From NCBI GenBank assembly GCA_900469615.1, contig UBYA01000035.1:1-39010 (forward strand): a stretch of DNA of 39,010 bases, in the 5' to 3' direction. The position numbers and the translations under genes were made by a program. The notes below the pieces were generated by a model. That model was not told where the DNA came from, searched no databases, and saw nothing but the letters and a program-made list of their open reading frames with translations. This document shows positions 24,356 through 32,376 of this stretch, piece after piece. The number at the start of each line of letters is the position of its first letter. The stretch's first letter is position 1. This stretch comes from Hyphomicrobiales bacterium. GTDB taxonomy: Bacteria; Pseudomonadota; Alphaproteobacteria; Rhizobiales; Rhizobiaceae.

Positions 24356-25912
24356 TTACTCCGCCGCTTCAATCAAGGGAGCCGGAGAAAAGTCCTCCGG
24401 GAAATGGGTCATCGCGCTCATCACGGGATAGGGCGTGAAGCCGCCAAGCGCGCAGAGCGAACCGAACTTCATCGTGTTGCAGAGATCGGCGAGCAGAACC
24501 CGGTTCTTCTCGGGCTCGATCCCTTGTGCGATCTTGTCGGCCGTCTCGACGCCGCGTGTCGAGCCGATGCGGCAGGGCGTGCACTTGCCGCAGCTTTCGA
24601 CCGCGCAGAACTCCATGGCGAAGCGTGCCTGCTTCAGCATGTCGGCAGTATCGTCGAACACGACGATACCGGCATGGCCGATCAGGCCGTCCTTCGCCGC
24701 GAAGGCCTCATAATCAAATGGCGTATCGAACAGCGCGCGCGGGAAATAGGCCCCGAGCGGCCCACCCACCTGCACCGCCTTGATCGGCCGCCCCGTCGCC
24801 GTTCCGCCGCCGATCCTGTCGACGATATCGCCGAGCGAAAGGCCGAAGGCCGTCTCGTAGAGACCGCCATGCTTGACGTTGCCGGCAATCTGCAGCGGGA
24901 TCGTGCCGCGCGACCGGCCCATGCCGAAATCGCGATAAAACGATGCGCCCTTGTCCATGATGACGGGGACGGAAGCGAGCGAAATCACGTTGTTGATGAC
25001 GGTCGGACAGTTGAACAGGCCCTTGTACGCCGGCAGCGGCGGCTTGGCGCGCACGATGCCGCGCTTGCCCTCGAGGCTGTTGAGCAGCGCCGTTTCCTCG
25101 CCGCAGACATAGGCGCCGGCGCCGGTGCGGATTTCCATGTCGAACGCCTTGCCGGAACCGAGCACCGAAGCGCCGAGAATGCCGGCCTTGCGCGCGATTT
25201 CGACCGCTGCGGTCATCGCGGCGATCGCATGCGGATATTCCGAGCGCGTATAGACGAAGCCCTTGGTCGCGCCGGTCGCAAGGCCCGCGATCGCCATGCC
25301 CTCGATCAGCACGAAGGGGTCGCCCTCCATGATCATCCGGTCGGCGAACGTACCGCTGTCGCCTTCATCGGCGTTGCAGACGATATATTTGCGTGTCCCC
25401 GGCGCATCGAGCACCGTCTTCCACTTGATGCCGGTCGGAAAGCCGGCGCCACCACGGCCGCGCAGGCCCGAATCCGTGACTTCCTTGACGATATCGCCCG
25501 ATACCATGCCGATGGCGCGGCGCAGCCCCTTGAGGCCGCCATGCGCTTCGTAATCCTGCAATGAAAGCGGATCGGTGATGCCGCAGCGGGCAAAGGTCAG
25601 GCGGGTCTGTTCCTTGAGGAATGGGAGGCTTTCGACCTCCCCAAGACAGAGCGGATGCGCGCCGCCTTGGGCGAGCCCGGCATCGAAGAGTGCCGCTACA
25701 TCCTTGGCCTTCACCGGCCCGTAACCGATGCGCTTGCCGTCGATCTCGACTTCGACCAGCGGCTCGAGCCAGAACATGCCGCGCGAGCCGTTGCGCACGA
25801 TACGCGCGTCCAGTTCGCGCCTGGCAATTTCCTGCGCGACGGCTTTCGCCACCTTCTCCGCGCCGAGCGAAAGGGCGGCGGCATCGCGGGGGATATAGAT
25901 GATTACCGTCAT
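24356..25912 (-). CDS. fdsB: NAD-dependent formate dehydrogenase, NADH/FMN beta subunit
   Basis: A 518-residue subunit related to NuoF that takes electrons from FdsA and reduces NAD+. After an N-terminal thioredoxin-like region of about 120 residues come the NAD-binding GRGGAGFPTG, the FMN-binding CNADEGDSGTFADR region and GAGAYVCGEETALLNSLEG. The C-terminal [4Fe-4S] site is SCGKCTPCRIG with the fourth cysteine in SLCALGG. The start codon overlaps the end of fdsG by four bases (ATGA), so translation is coupled. Both halves of the NADH-reducing module (FdsG and FdsB) are intact. Confidence 0.97.
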   Translation of the reverse strand: MTVIIYIPRDAAALSLGAEKVAKAVAQEIARRELDARIVRNGSRGMFWLEPLVEVEIDGKRIGYGPVKAKDVAALFDAGLAQGGAHPLCLGEVESLPFLKEQTRLTFARCGITDPLSLQDYEAHGGLKGLRRAIGMVSGDIVKEVTDSGLRGRGGAGFPTGIKWKTVLDAPGTRKYIVCNADEGDSGTFADRMIMEGDPFVLIEGMAIAGLATGATKGFVYTRSEYPHAIAAMTAAVEIARKAGILGASVLGSGKAFDMEIRTGAGAYVCGEETALLNSLEGKRGIVRAKPPLPAYKGLFNCPTVINNVISLASVPVIMDKGASFYRDFGMGRSRGTIPLQIAGNVKHGGLYETAFGLSLGDIVDRIGGGTATGRPIKAVQVGGPLGAYFPRALFDTPFDYEAFAAKDGLIGHAGIVVFDDTADMLKQARFAMEFCAVESCGKCTPCRIGSTRGVETADKIAQGIEPEKNRVLLADLCNTMKFGSLCALGGFTPYPVMSAMTHFPEDFSPAPLIEAAE

Positions 25913-26388
25913 TGGCGCGCCTCCTTCACCAGGTCGTCGGCGCTTTCGTCATTGAGCCTGCCGTGCAGTTCGCCGTCCAGCATCGCTGCCGGAGCGCAGG
26001 CACAAAGCCCGAGGCAGTAGACCGGCTCCAGCGTCACGCTGCCATCGAGCGTCGTCTGATGGAAATCGATGCCGAGCAGCCGCTTGATGCGCTCCGCCAG
26101 CGCATCGCCGCCCATCGACTGACAGGCTTCGGCACGACAGAGCTTCAGAACATGGCGGCCGGCGGGGTGATCGCGATAGTCGTGATAGAAGGTCATGACG
26201 CCGTGCACTTCGGCGCGAGAAAGATTGAGGGCCTTGGCGATCAGCGGCAGCGCATCCTGCGGCACATAGCCGAATTCCTCCTGAATCCCGTGAAGGATCG
26301 GCAAAAGCGGCCCCTCCATCGATTTCATGCTGTCGATGATGGTGCCGGCACGGCCAGCGATATCGCCCGCGCTCTGATTCAAATTCAT
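25909..26388 (-). CDS. fdsG: NAD-dependent formate dehydrogenase, gamma subunit
   Basis: A 159-residue NuoE-like subunit carrying one [2Fe-2S] cluster in a thioredoxin-like fold, with ligands C84 and C89 (LCRAEACQS) and C125 and C129 (YCLGLCACAP). It joins FdsB in the NAD-reducing part of the complex. The start at 26388 (MNLNQSAG) follows GGGAGG at six bases; a longer in-frame ATG at 26427 would place that ribosome site inside the gene. It is the first gene of the fds operon; the 163 bases upstream, between it and the LysR gene, hold a perfect palindrome suited to LysR control. Confidence 0.95.
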   Translation of the reverse strand: MNLNQSAGDIAGRAGTIIDSMKSMEGPLLPILHGIQEEFGYVPQDALPLIAKALNLSRAEVHGVMTFYHDYRDHPAGRHVLKLCRAEACQSMGGDALAERIKRLLGIDFHQTTLDGSVTLEPVYCLGLCACAPAAMLDGELHGRLNDESADDLVKEARQ

Positions 26389-26536
26389 CCATAGCCTCCC
26401 GCGCATAATTCCGAACATCGAAGGCAAATCTTCGGAAAAGGCTTATGCGGCATTTCCTCCACGGCGCGCGATCGACACGCCTTGATTAAAGGTCGCAGGG
26501 AGACGGCCGGGGATCAATAAGGCAGTCTCGTTGCTC

Positions 26537-26553
26537 GATAGAAAATTTCTATC
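26537..26553. promoter_or_regulatory. Candidate LysR-type operator of the fds operon
   Basis: GATAGAAA-A-TTTCTATC is a perfect 8-bp inverted repeat and contains the LysR consensus T-N11-A as well as the ATAG-N7-CTAT form known from OxyR-like sites. It overlaps the last two bases of the LysR gene and lies about 150 bases before the fdsG start. Confidence 0.6.
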
Positions 26554-27445
26554 AACTTTTGGCGCCTTCCGCCAGCAACCTTGCCTCATGCAACAGGGCG
26601 GAGACAAGCGGCGTGAAAGGTTCGCGATGCGTAGCGACCAGGCCGACGAGATGTTCTGCATGGGGCTGCGTGATCGGGATCTTGTGAATATCGGCCGGAA
26701 AACCGAAGGAATCGGCAATATTCTTCGGCATGATGCTGGCCCAGCGACCGGTCTGCACATGCGAGAACAGTACGATCATCGAGTTGGATTCGAGCGTCGG
26801 CTTGGCCGTGACGCCAGCTTCGGCAAGATGCCGGTTGATGATACGGCGGTTCTGCATGTCGGCGGTCAATAGACAAAGCCGAAGATCGCCGACTTCCTTC
26901 CAGGTCACGGTTTCACGCTCGGCGAACGGACTGCCGGCTGCGGTGATCAGGTGATAGCGCTCGGCATAGAGCGGCACGCTGGTAACGCGGCCGAGCGGCT
27001 CGTTTTCCAGATAGGTGATGCCGGCATCGATCTCCAGATTTTCGAGCAGGCTCAGAACCTGCAGCGAATTGCGCGACAGAATCGAGAAGGTGACATCCGG
27101 GTGCCTTTCCTGGAAAGGCGTGGTGATTTTCTGCACCATGGCAAGCGCCGTCGGAATGGCCGCGATCCGGATATGGCCGGCAAGACCCTTGCGTGCCGCG
27201 CGCATCTCCTCGCGCATCGTGCGGCTGTCTCCGACGATGCGGCGCGCCCATTCCAGCACGCGCTGCCCCTCGGGCGTCAGGCCCTGAAAGCGCGAACCAC
27301 GGCTGACGAGCATCACGCCGAGCTGATCCTCCAGCTGCCGGATAGCCGCAGACAAGGTCGGCTGCGTCACGCCGCATTCCTCGGCGGCGCGGCCGAAATG
27401 CTTCTGATTCGCCAGCGCGATGAAGAACTCCAGCTTTTCGATCAT
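26552..27445 (-). CDS. LysR-family regulator, probable controller of fds
   Basis: A 297-residue LysR-type regulator. Residues 1-60 form the winged helix-turn-helix (MIEKLEFFIALANQKHFGRA, with TQPTLSAAIRQLEDQLG as recognition part). The rest is a two-lobed periplasmic-binding-type effector domain (IRIAAIPTALAMVQKITTPF onward). The start at 27445 follows GGGAG and matches the normal N-terminus of the family; the longer open frame up to 27511 is not conserved. It sits directly upstream of fdsG on the same strand, where other fds operons also have a LysR gene (FdsR), although those are often divergent. A formate-responsive activator role is inferred from position. Confidence 0.93.
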   Translation of the reverse strand: MIEKLEFFIALANQKHFGRAAEECGVTQPTLSAAIRQLEDQLGVMLVSRGSRFQGLTPEGQRVLEWARRIVGDSRTMREEMRAARKGLAGHIRIAAIPTALAMVQKITTPFQERHPDVTFSILSRNSLQVLSLLENLEIDAGITYLENEPLGRVTSVPLYAERYHLITAAGSPFAERETVTWKEVGDLRLCLLTADMQNRRIINRHLAEAGVTAKPTLESNSMIVLFSHVQTGRWASIMPKNIADSFGFPADIHKIPITQPHAEHLVGLVATHREPFTPLVSALLHEARLLAEGAKS

Positions 27446-27514
27446 CCCACTCTCCCGCAACGAAGAGTTAGACCGCCAGCCCCGCAAGCGCAACACGCAA
27501 GGCCGGTTCAAACC

Positions 27515-27853
27515 TCAACGCTCGCCCTGGCAGAAGGCCTTTTGCAGCGAATCGACGACGGCGCAGAGCTCCGAGCGAGCGACGGCATAGTGGATGAGCC
27601 GGCCTTCGCGGCGCGTGTCGACCAGCTTGTCCAGGCGAAGACGGGCCAGATGCTGCGAAACGACGGCTTGCGGCAGGTTGAGAAGCGCCTCGAGCTCCAT
27701 CACCGTCTTCTCGCGCCTGGCCAGCGTGAACAGGATCGCCAGGCGGGTCTCATGGGAGAGTGCCTTCAGCAGCGCGCTCGCCTTTCGCGCCCTTCCCGTC
27801 ATTTCCTCGATATCGGGTTCTTCAGCACCGCCCTGCGGTGGAGACGACGACAT
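27515..27853 (-). CDS. ArsR/SmtB-family winged-helix regulator
   Basis: A 112-residue regulator with the typical ArsR fold: LLKALSHETRLAILFTLARR as the leading helices, LEALLNLPQAVVSQHLARLR as helix-turn-helix, and LVDTRREGRLIHYAVARSE as the wing. The metal motif ELCVCDL of arsenic sensors is absent, and only two cysteines occur, both near the C-terminus, so metal sensing is not supported; NolR- or redox-type family members are alternatives. GAGG lies seven bases before the ATG. It is on the same strand as the LysR and fds genes, 69 bases ahead of LysR, so read-through is possible. The target is unknown; autoregulation is suggested by dyads upstream. Confidence 0.92.
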   Translation of the reverse strand: MSSSPPQGGAEEPDIEEMTGRARKASALLKALSHETRLAILFTLARREKTVMELEALLNLPQAVVSQHLARLRLDKLVDTRREGRLIHYAVARSELCAVVDSLQKAFCQGER

Positions 27854-27866
27854 ATCACAGCCTCTA

Positions 27867-27902
27867 GTGAGAACTCACCTGGACGTAGACTTATAATATT
27901 AT
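27867..27902 (-). promoter_or_regulatory. Dyad symmetries in the ArsR-type promoter region
   Basis: Two palindromes lie 14-50 bases before the regulator's start: GTGAG-AA-CTCAC (27867-27878) and the AT-rich ATAATATTAT (27893-27902). AT-rich dyads overlapping the -10 region are usual ArsR-family operators, so autoregulation is likely. Confidence 0.4.
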
Positions 27903-27956
27903 CAAAGCGCAAGCCGATTGAAAAAAGACATAGGAAACCAAAAAAGGTCCGCTTTA

Positions 27957-28727
27957 TCAGCAGATAAGCTGACCGCCGTTGATCTCGACCACCTGGCCGG
28001 TAATGTAGCCGGAGAGCGTCGGCGCCGCGAGGAAGAGATAGGCGGGAGCGCAATCTTCCGGCGTGCCGAGCCGTTGAAGCGGAATCGATTTGCGCGTCTG
28101 CTCCAGCTTCTCCCTGGACGAATAACGCTCATGGAAATCGGTCGATATCGTCCCCGGCGAAACGCAGTTCACCCGGATGCCGTCCGGCGCCAGTTCCCGC
28201 GCCAACGCCTTCGAGTAGGTCGAGACGAAAGCTTTCGAGGCGGAATAGATCGCCGAGCCGGGGCTGCCGCCGGTGAGCGCGGAAATCGAAACCGTGTTGA
28301 CGACCGCAGCCTGCCCCGCCGCCCGCAGCAGCGGCAACAGTCCTCTCGTCACTTCCATGACGGACGTCTGGTTGAGATGGACGATTCTTTCATATTGCTC
28401 GTCCGTCAGCTCGCCCGCGGGAAATCGCCCGACCATCGTGCCGGCATTGTTGACCAGCACGTCGATACGGTCGAAGCGTTCGCCCGCGGCGCTGACGAAA
28501 TCCCGCGTGCCGTTGCCGGCCGCGAAATCGCCGGCGATCAGAAAGGCGCGGCGGGCGGCTTCCGCTTCCATCAGGAAATCGGGCAGTTCGCGGTCGGCAT
28601 CGCGCCCGACATGGACGAGGACATGGGCGCCGCAATCGAGAAACTGCCGCGCGACCTCCAGACCTATGCCGCGACCGGCGCCGGTGATGGCGACATTGCG
28701 ATTTTCGAATAGCTTCGGATGAAACAC
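27957..28727 (-). CDS. Short-chain dehydrogenase/reductase
   Basis: A 256-residue classical SDR. The cofactor loop is TGAGRGIG (15-22), the structural NNAG is at 93-96, and the catalytic set is serine at 147/149, Y161 and K165 (YSASK). The ending (SGYITGQVVEINGG) matches FabG-type 3-oxoacyl reductase-like members. An arginine follows the glycine loop and another lies in the second strand (GRDAD), which favours NADPH. The gene starts with GTG at 28727 after GAGGAGG. It is divergent from the GlpR-type regulator across about 100 bases that hold a 12-bp palindrome, so it may be under the same control. The substrate is unknown; a sugar or polyol alcohol is possible from the company it keeps. Confidence 0.93.
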   Translation of the reverse strand: MFHPKLFENRNVAITGAGRGIGLEVARQFLDCGAHVLVHVGRDADRELPDFLMEAEAARRAFLIAGDFAAGNGTRDFVSAAGERFDRIDVLVNNAGTMVGRFPAGELTDEQYERIVHLNQTSVMEVTRGLLPLLRAAGQAAVVNTVSISALTGGSPGSAIYSASKAFVSTYSKALARELAPDGIRVNCVSPGTISTDFHERYSSREKLEQTRKSIPLQRLGTPEDCAPAYLFLAAPTLSGYITGQVVEINGGQLIC

Positions 28728-28781
28728 CAGGACCTCCTCAACCGCACAATTCGCGCGCCGGTAATTGCGGAATTTTCACTT

Positions 28782-28793
28782 TATCATATGATA
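28782..28793. promoter_or_regulatory. 12-bp palindrome between the SDR and GlpR-type genes
   Basis: TATCATATGATA is a perfect palindrome in the divergent promoter region, next to TTTCACTTTA (28774-28783) and a CGAAAAAACGAAAG stretch. A near copy, TTTCATTTTA, lies before glpD, suggesting the same regulator reads both. Confidence 0.45.
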
Positions 28794-28824
28794 CCGAAAA
28801 AACGAAAGAAAGGGAGCGAAAGCC

Positions 28825-29598
28825 ATGTTCCTGTCCGGACGCCAGACCGAAATCCTCGAAATCGCCAAGGCGGAGGGACGTGTGCTGGTGGAGGAGCTGG
28901 CGTCGCGTTTTTCGGTCACACCGCAAACCATCCGCAAGGATCTCAACGACCTCTGCGACGGTCGCGTTCTGTCGCGCGTCCATGGCGGCGCGATCTTTCC
29001 AGGCGGAACCGAGAATGTGAAATACGAGGCCAGGCGGTCGATCGCCGCCTCCGAAAAGCAGGCGATCGGCCGGGCCGCCGCCAGCATGATCCCCAACAAC
29101 AGCTCGCTTTTCATCAATATCGGCACGACGACGGAAGCGGTCGGCGAGGCGCTTCTCGGCCATCACGAGCTGATGGTCATCACCAACAATATCAACGTTG
29201 CCAACAAGTTGCGCATTTTCCCATCCATCGAAGTGGTCATTTCCGGCGGTGTCGTGCGCGGCTCGGATGGCGGTATCGTCGGTGAGGCGGCCGTCGATTT
29301 CATCAAGCAGTTCAAGGTCGACTACGCCGTCATCGGCGCCTCCGCCATCGATGCCGATGGTGCGCTTCTGGATTTCGATTTTCGCGAAGTGAAAGTGGCG
29401 CAGGCCATCATCGCCAACGCCCGGCACGTCATTCTCGTCGCCGACAGCACCAAGTTCGAACGAACAGCCCCGGTTCGCATCGGCCATCTGTCGCAAGTCC
29501 ATACCTTCGTTACCGACGAATGCATGATCGAATCCGTCCGCTCCATCGCCGCGGAACATGACGTCCGTCTCGTCGAAACCTCTCGCCGTCAGACCTGA
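28825..29598 (+). CDS. glpR: DeoR-family regulator, GlpR type
   Basis: A 257-residue DeoR-family repressor. The N-terminal winged helix-turn-helix is typical (RQTEILEIAKAEGRVLVEEL, then VTPQTIRKDLNDLC with the family recognition helix), followed by the sugar-phosphate-sensing domain with INIGTTTEAV, ITNNINVA, VISGGVVRGSDGG and the DFDFREVKVAQAII block. These match GlpR proteins that sense glycerol 3-phosphate. The gene lies 113 bases before glpD on the same strand and is divergent from an SDR gene. The most likely role is repression of glpD until glycerol 3-phosphate is present. The start at 28825 follows GGGAG. Confidence 0.93.
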   Translation: MFLSGRQTEILEIAKAEGRVLVEELASRFSVTPQTIRKDLNDLCDGRVLSRVHGGAIFPGGTENVKYEARRSIAASEKQAIGRAAASMIPNNSSLFINIGTTTEAVGEALLGHHELMVITNNINVANKLRIFPSIEVVISGGVVRGSDGGIVGEAAVDFIKQFKVDYAVIGASAIDADGALLDFDFREVKVAQAIIANARHVILVADSTKFERTAPVRIGHLSQVHTFVTDECMIESVRSIAAEHDVRLVETSRRQT

Positions 29599-29623
29599 GC
29601 GGCACGCGCTCCGTCGAGAAACG

Positions 29624-29669
29624 TTCGTTTGACATTCGTATATGTTTCATTTTAGATGATTTAGTTTCG
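29624..29669 (+). promoter_or_regulatory. glpD promoter with phased TTC(G/A) repeats
   Basis: A promoter TTGACA (29629-29634), 17 bases, TTAGAT (29652-29657) is visible before glpD. Over it lie TTCG at 29624, TTCG at 29635, TTCA at 29646 and TTCG at 29666, that is, steps of 11, 11 and 20 bases (one and two helical turns). DeoR-family repressors commonly bind such direct repeats, so this is the probable GlpR operator. Confidence 0.6.
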
Positions 29670-29711
29670 ATTTTCCATCTTCTTGGGATGACGAACCTTT
29701 GCGAGGGGCGG

Positions 29712-31223
29712 GTGAGCGACCAGATCTATGACATCTTCGTTATCGGCGGCGGCATCAACGGTTGCGGCATTGCCCGCGATGCCACCGGGCGCGGTTACAA
29801 GGTCGCGCTCGCCGAGATGAACGACTTTGCCTCCGGCACCTCCTCGGGCGCCACCAAGCTCATCCATGGCGGCCTGCGCTATCTCGAACATTACGAATTC
29901 CGCCTGGTGCGCGAATCGCTGATGGAGCGCGAAGTGCTCTGGGCGATGGCCCCGCACATCATCTGGCCGATGCGCTTCGTCCTGCCCTATCACAAGGGCG
30001 GCATCCGCCCGGCCTGGCTGATCCGCCTCGGCCTTTTCCTCTACGATCATCTCGGCGGCCGGAAGCTGCTGCCGCCGACGGCGACGCTCGACATGAAGAA
30101 GGACCCCGCGGGCAAGCCGCTGAAGGCGCTCTTCACCAAGGCTTTCGAATATTCCGACGGCTGGGTGGACGATGCCCGCATGGTCGTGCTGAATGCGCGC
30201 GACGCCGCCGACCGCGGCGCGACGATCATGCCGCGGACAAAGGTGATTTCCGCCCGCCGCGAGGGCGGCCTGTGGGTCATCGAAACCGAAAATACGCTGA
30301 GCGGCGAGAAGCGGCAATTCCTCGCGCGCATGCTGGTCAACGCCGCCGGTCCCTGGGTCGACCATGTGCTGTCCGATGCCCTCGGCAAGCATCAGGTCCA
30401 CAATGTCCGTCTCGTCCAGGGCAGCCACATCGTCGTCCGCAAGAAATTCGACGACCCGCGCGCCTATTTCTTCCAGAACCCGGACAACCGCATCATCTTC
30501 GCCATTCCCTACGAGCAGGATTTCACGCTGATCGGCACCACGGATCGCGACTACAAGGACGATCCGAAGGACGTGAAGATCACCGAGGATGAAACCCTGT
30601 ATCTGTGCAACGCCGCAAGCGAGTACTTCAAGGAGCCGGTGCGGCCCGAGGATATCGTCTGGACCTACTCCGCCGTCCGCCCGCTCTACGACGACGGGGC
30701 TTCCAAGGCTCAGGAAGCAACGCGCGACTACGTGCTGAAGGTCGAAGGGGAAGAGGGCCAGGCGCCGCTGCTCAATGTCTTCGGCGGCAAGCTCACCACC
30801 TATCGCCGCCTGGGCGAACATGCGCTGGAAAAGATCGGCGAAGCCATCGGCGTGAAGGGTGCCCCTTGGACGGCCAAGAGCTCGCTGCCCGGCGGCGACT
30901 TTCCGGTGCGCGGCTATGACGCCGAGGTTTCCAAGCTGAAATCGCGCTATCCTTTCCTGGCCGATCAGCACGCCCGCCGCCTTATCCGCAGGTATGGAAC
31001 GCGAGCCGCCAAGATTCTCGCCGATGCGAAGACGATCGCCGATCTCGGCCGCTGTTTCGGCAGCGATCTCTACGAGGCGGAAGTGCGCTATCTGATGGAG
31101 CAGGAATGGGCCTACGATGCCGCCGACATCCTGTGGCGCCGCTCCAAGAAGGGCCTTTACCTCTCGAAGGAAGAGGCCGCAGCCCTTCAAGATTACATGG
31201 CCGACAGCCGCGTCCATGCCTGA
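29712..31223 (+). CDS. glpD: Aerobic glycerol-3-phosphate dehydrogenase
   Basis: A membrane-associated FAD enzyme oxidising sn-glycerol 3-phosphate to dihydroxyacetone phosphate and passing electrons to quinone. It has the FAD-binding FVIGGGINGCGIARDA at its N-terminus, FASGTSSGATKLIHGGLRYL with the family histidine, and conserved blocks LVNAAGPWVD, LIGTTDRDY and FGGKLTTYRRL; the C-terminal DAO domain is complete. A GTG at 29712 is preferred because GAGGGG lies just before it and family members begin at MSxxxYDIFVIGGG; an in-frame ATG at 29688 has no good ribosome site but cannot be excluded (511 against 503 residues). Regulation by the upstream GlpR-type protein is inferred. No glycerol-3-phosphate transporter is in the window. 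Confidence 0.95.
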   Translation: MSDQIYDIFVIGGGINGCGIARDATGRGYKVALAEMNDFASGTSSGATKLIHGGLRYLEHYEFRLVRESLMEREVLWAMAPHIIWPMRFVLPYHKGGIRPAWLIRLGLFLYDHLGGRKLLPPTATLDMKKDPAGKPLKALFTKAFEYSDGWVDDARMVVLNARDAADRGATIMPRTKVISARREGGLWVIETENTLSGEKRQFLARMLVNAAGPWVDHVLSDALGKHQVHNVRLVQGSHIVVRKKFDDPRAYFFQNPDNRIIFAIPYEQDFTLIGTTDRDYKDDPKDVKITEDETLYLCNAASEYFKEPVRPEDIVWTYSAVRPLYDDGASKAQEATRDYVLKVEGEEGQAPLLNVFGGKLTTYRRLGEHALEKIGEAIGVKGAPWTAKSSLPGGDFPVRGYDAEVSKLKSRYPFLADQHARRLIRRYGTRAAKILADAKTIADLGRCFGSDLYEAEVRYLMEQEWAYDAADILWRRSKKGLYLSKEEAAALQDYMADSRVHA

Positions 31224-31235
31224 GCCTTCGGCTCA
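31221..31235. terminator. Short hairpin at the glpD stop codon
   Basis: TGAGCC-TTC-GGCTCA overlaps the TGA stop of glpD, between convergent glpD and soxR, and is followed by a mixed pyrimidine run (TGCTCATTCTT). The stem is only six base pairs, so this is a weak call. Confidence 0.35.
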
Positions 31236-31238
31236 TGC

Positions 31239-31703
31239 TCATTCTTCGGGATCGAGCAATCGCGGCCCCGCGCCTTCCTCGGAAAGCCGGTCCCAGGGAT
31301 TTCTCAAGGGGCAATTGCCAAGCGACAGGCAACCGCAGCCGATGCAGCTGTCCAGCTGATCGCGAAGGCCCTGCAGGCGCTCGATCCTGGCGTCGAGATC
31401 GCTCTTCCACAATTCCGAGAGCCCCTTCCAGTCGGCCGCTGTCGGCGTGCGCCCTTGCGGCAAGGCTTCCAATGCCGCCTGAACCTCGGCGAGCGGAATG
31501 CCGACCCTCTGCGCGACCTTGATGACGGCAACCCGCCGCAGCACTTCGCGGGGATAACGCCGCTGATTGCCGCGACTGCGGTGGCTCTCGATCAGGCCCT
31601 TCGTCTCATAGAAATGCAGCGCCGATACGGCTACCCCGCTGCGAGCCGCCACCTCGCCGACCGTCAGCAGCCGGGAAATTTGAGCAGGACCGATTTTTCC
31701 CAT
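31239..31703 (-). CDS. soxR: SoxR redox-sensing MerR-family regulator
   Basis: A 154-residue SoxR. The MerR winged helix-turn-helix is at residues 11-80 (LLTVGEVAARSGVAVSALHF, YETKGLIES, RSRGNQRRYPREVLRRVAVI), followed by the dimer helix and the [2Fe-2S] motif CIGCGCLSLGNC (C120, C123, C125, C131; CxxCxCx5C), unique to SoxR. Oxidation of this cluster by redox-cycling compounds switches on the target promoter. The start at 31703 matches the family N-terminus; the long in-frame extension to 31802 would cover the promoter and the start of the neighbour gene. It is divergent from a flavin reductase gene, with a classic SoxR site between them. No soxS is present, as usual outside enterobacteria. 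Confidence 0.96.
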   Translation of the reverse strand: MGKIGPAQISRLLTVGEVAARSGVAVSALHFYETKGLIESHRSRGNQRRYPREVLRRVAVIKVAQRVGIPLAEVQAALEALPQGRTPTAADWKGLSELWKSDLDARIERLQGLRDQLDSCIGCGCLSLGNCPLRNPWDRLSEEGAGPRLLDPEE

Positions 31704-31711
31704 ATTCGCTA

Positions 31712-31742
31712 TTGACCTCAACCTTGCTTGAGGTTTTATAAC
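31712..31742 (+). promoter_or_regulatory. SoxR-controlled promoter
   Basis: TTGACC (31712-31717) and TATAAC (31737-31742) are separated by 19 bases, the over-long spacing typical of MerR-family targets. Between them lies the 18-bp dyad CCTCAA-CCTTGC-TTGAGG (31716-31733), which matches the E. coli SoxR site (CCTCAAGTTAACTTGAGG) in both arms. It drives the reductase gene and may also control soxR. Confidence 0.92.
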
Positions 31743-31777
31743 CTCAGCTCCGAAGCGCGTAAAGGCAGGAGCACGAC

Positions 31778-32353
31778 ATGACTGATTCAACCCGGCTGGC
31801 AATCATCTATGGCAGCACGCGCCCGGGCCGCCTCTGCGACAAGGTGGTCAGCTGGGTCGCCCGGGAACTGGCGTATTATCCCCTCATCGACATCGATCCG
31901 ATCGACCCCCTCGAATTCGACCTGCCGTTTCAGCATGATCGAGAGCACGCCGGTGTCGCCGCACTTTCAGAGCGACTTTCGAACGCCGACGCCTTCATCG
32001 TCGTCACGCCGGAATACAATCACAGCTTCACGGCCTCGCTGAAATTCCTGCTCGATCTGGTCTACGAGCCGTGGCACGGCAAGCCGGTCGCCTTCGTCTC
32101 CTACGGCGGCATCTCCGGCGGCCTGCGTGCCGTCGAACAATTGCGCCTCGTCTTTGCGGAGCTGCATGCCGTGACCGTGCGCGACACGGTGAGCTTCGCC
32201 AATCCCTGGGGCCGGTTTGCCGAGGACGGCTCGCTCGACAATCCGATCGATGCCCGCCAATCGCTGGTCCGCATGATCGCGCGGCTGCAATGGTGGAGCA
32301 ATGCGTTGAAGCCGGCGCGCGCCGTGCGCCCCTATCGCTCCGTCGCCGCCTGA
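31778..32353 (+). CDS. NADPH-dependent FMN reductase (SoxR target)
   Basis: A 191-residue flavodoxin-fold reductase. The FMN phosphate loop is IIYGSTRPGRLCDKV (residues 9-23); the second family motif is VTPEYNHSFTASLKFLLD, and FVSYGGISGGLRAVEQLR completes the flavin site. Such enzymes reduce FMN, quinones, chromate or azo dyes with NADPH. The SoxR promoter just upstream makes a role in dealing with redox-cycling compounds likely: two-electron reduction of quinones avoids superoxide production. GGCAGGAG precedes the ATG. It is monocistronic, followed by two tandem hairpins. Confidence 0.93.
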   Translation: MTDSTRLAIIYGSTRPGRLCDKVVSWVARELAYYPLIDIDPIDPLEFDLPFQHDREHAGVAALSERLSNADAFIVVTPEYNHSFTASLKFLLDLVYEPWHGKPVAFVSYGGISGGLRAVEQLRLVFAELHAVTVRDTVSFANPWGRFAEDGSLDNPIDARQSLVRMIARLQWWSNALKPARAVRPYRSVAA

Positions 32354-32376
32354 TTCGCCTCCGACAACAATCGAAT

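Noticed and set aside
24356..26388. Complex I (nuoEF) subunits
   Set aside because: The genes are followed by a formate dehydrogenase alpha subunit, FdhD and FdsD, so they are the fds NADH module rather than respiratory complex I.
29661..31217. A 518-codon minus-strand frame opposite glpD
   Set aside because: Shadow of glpD; no ribosome site and no family resemblance.
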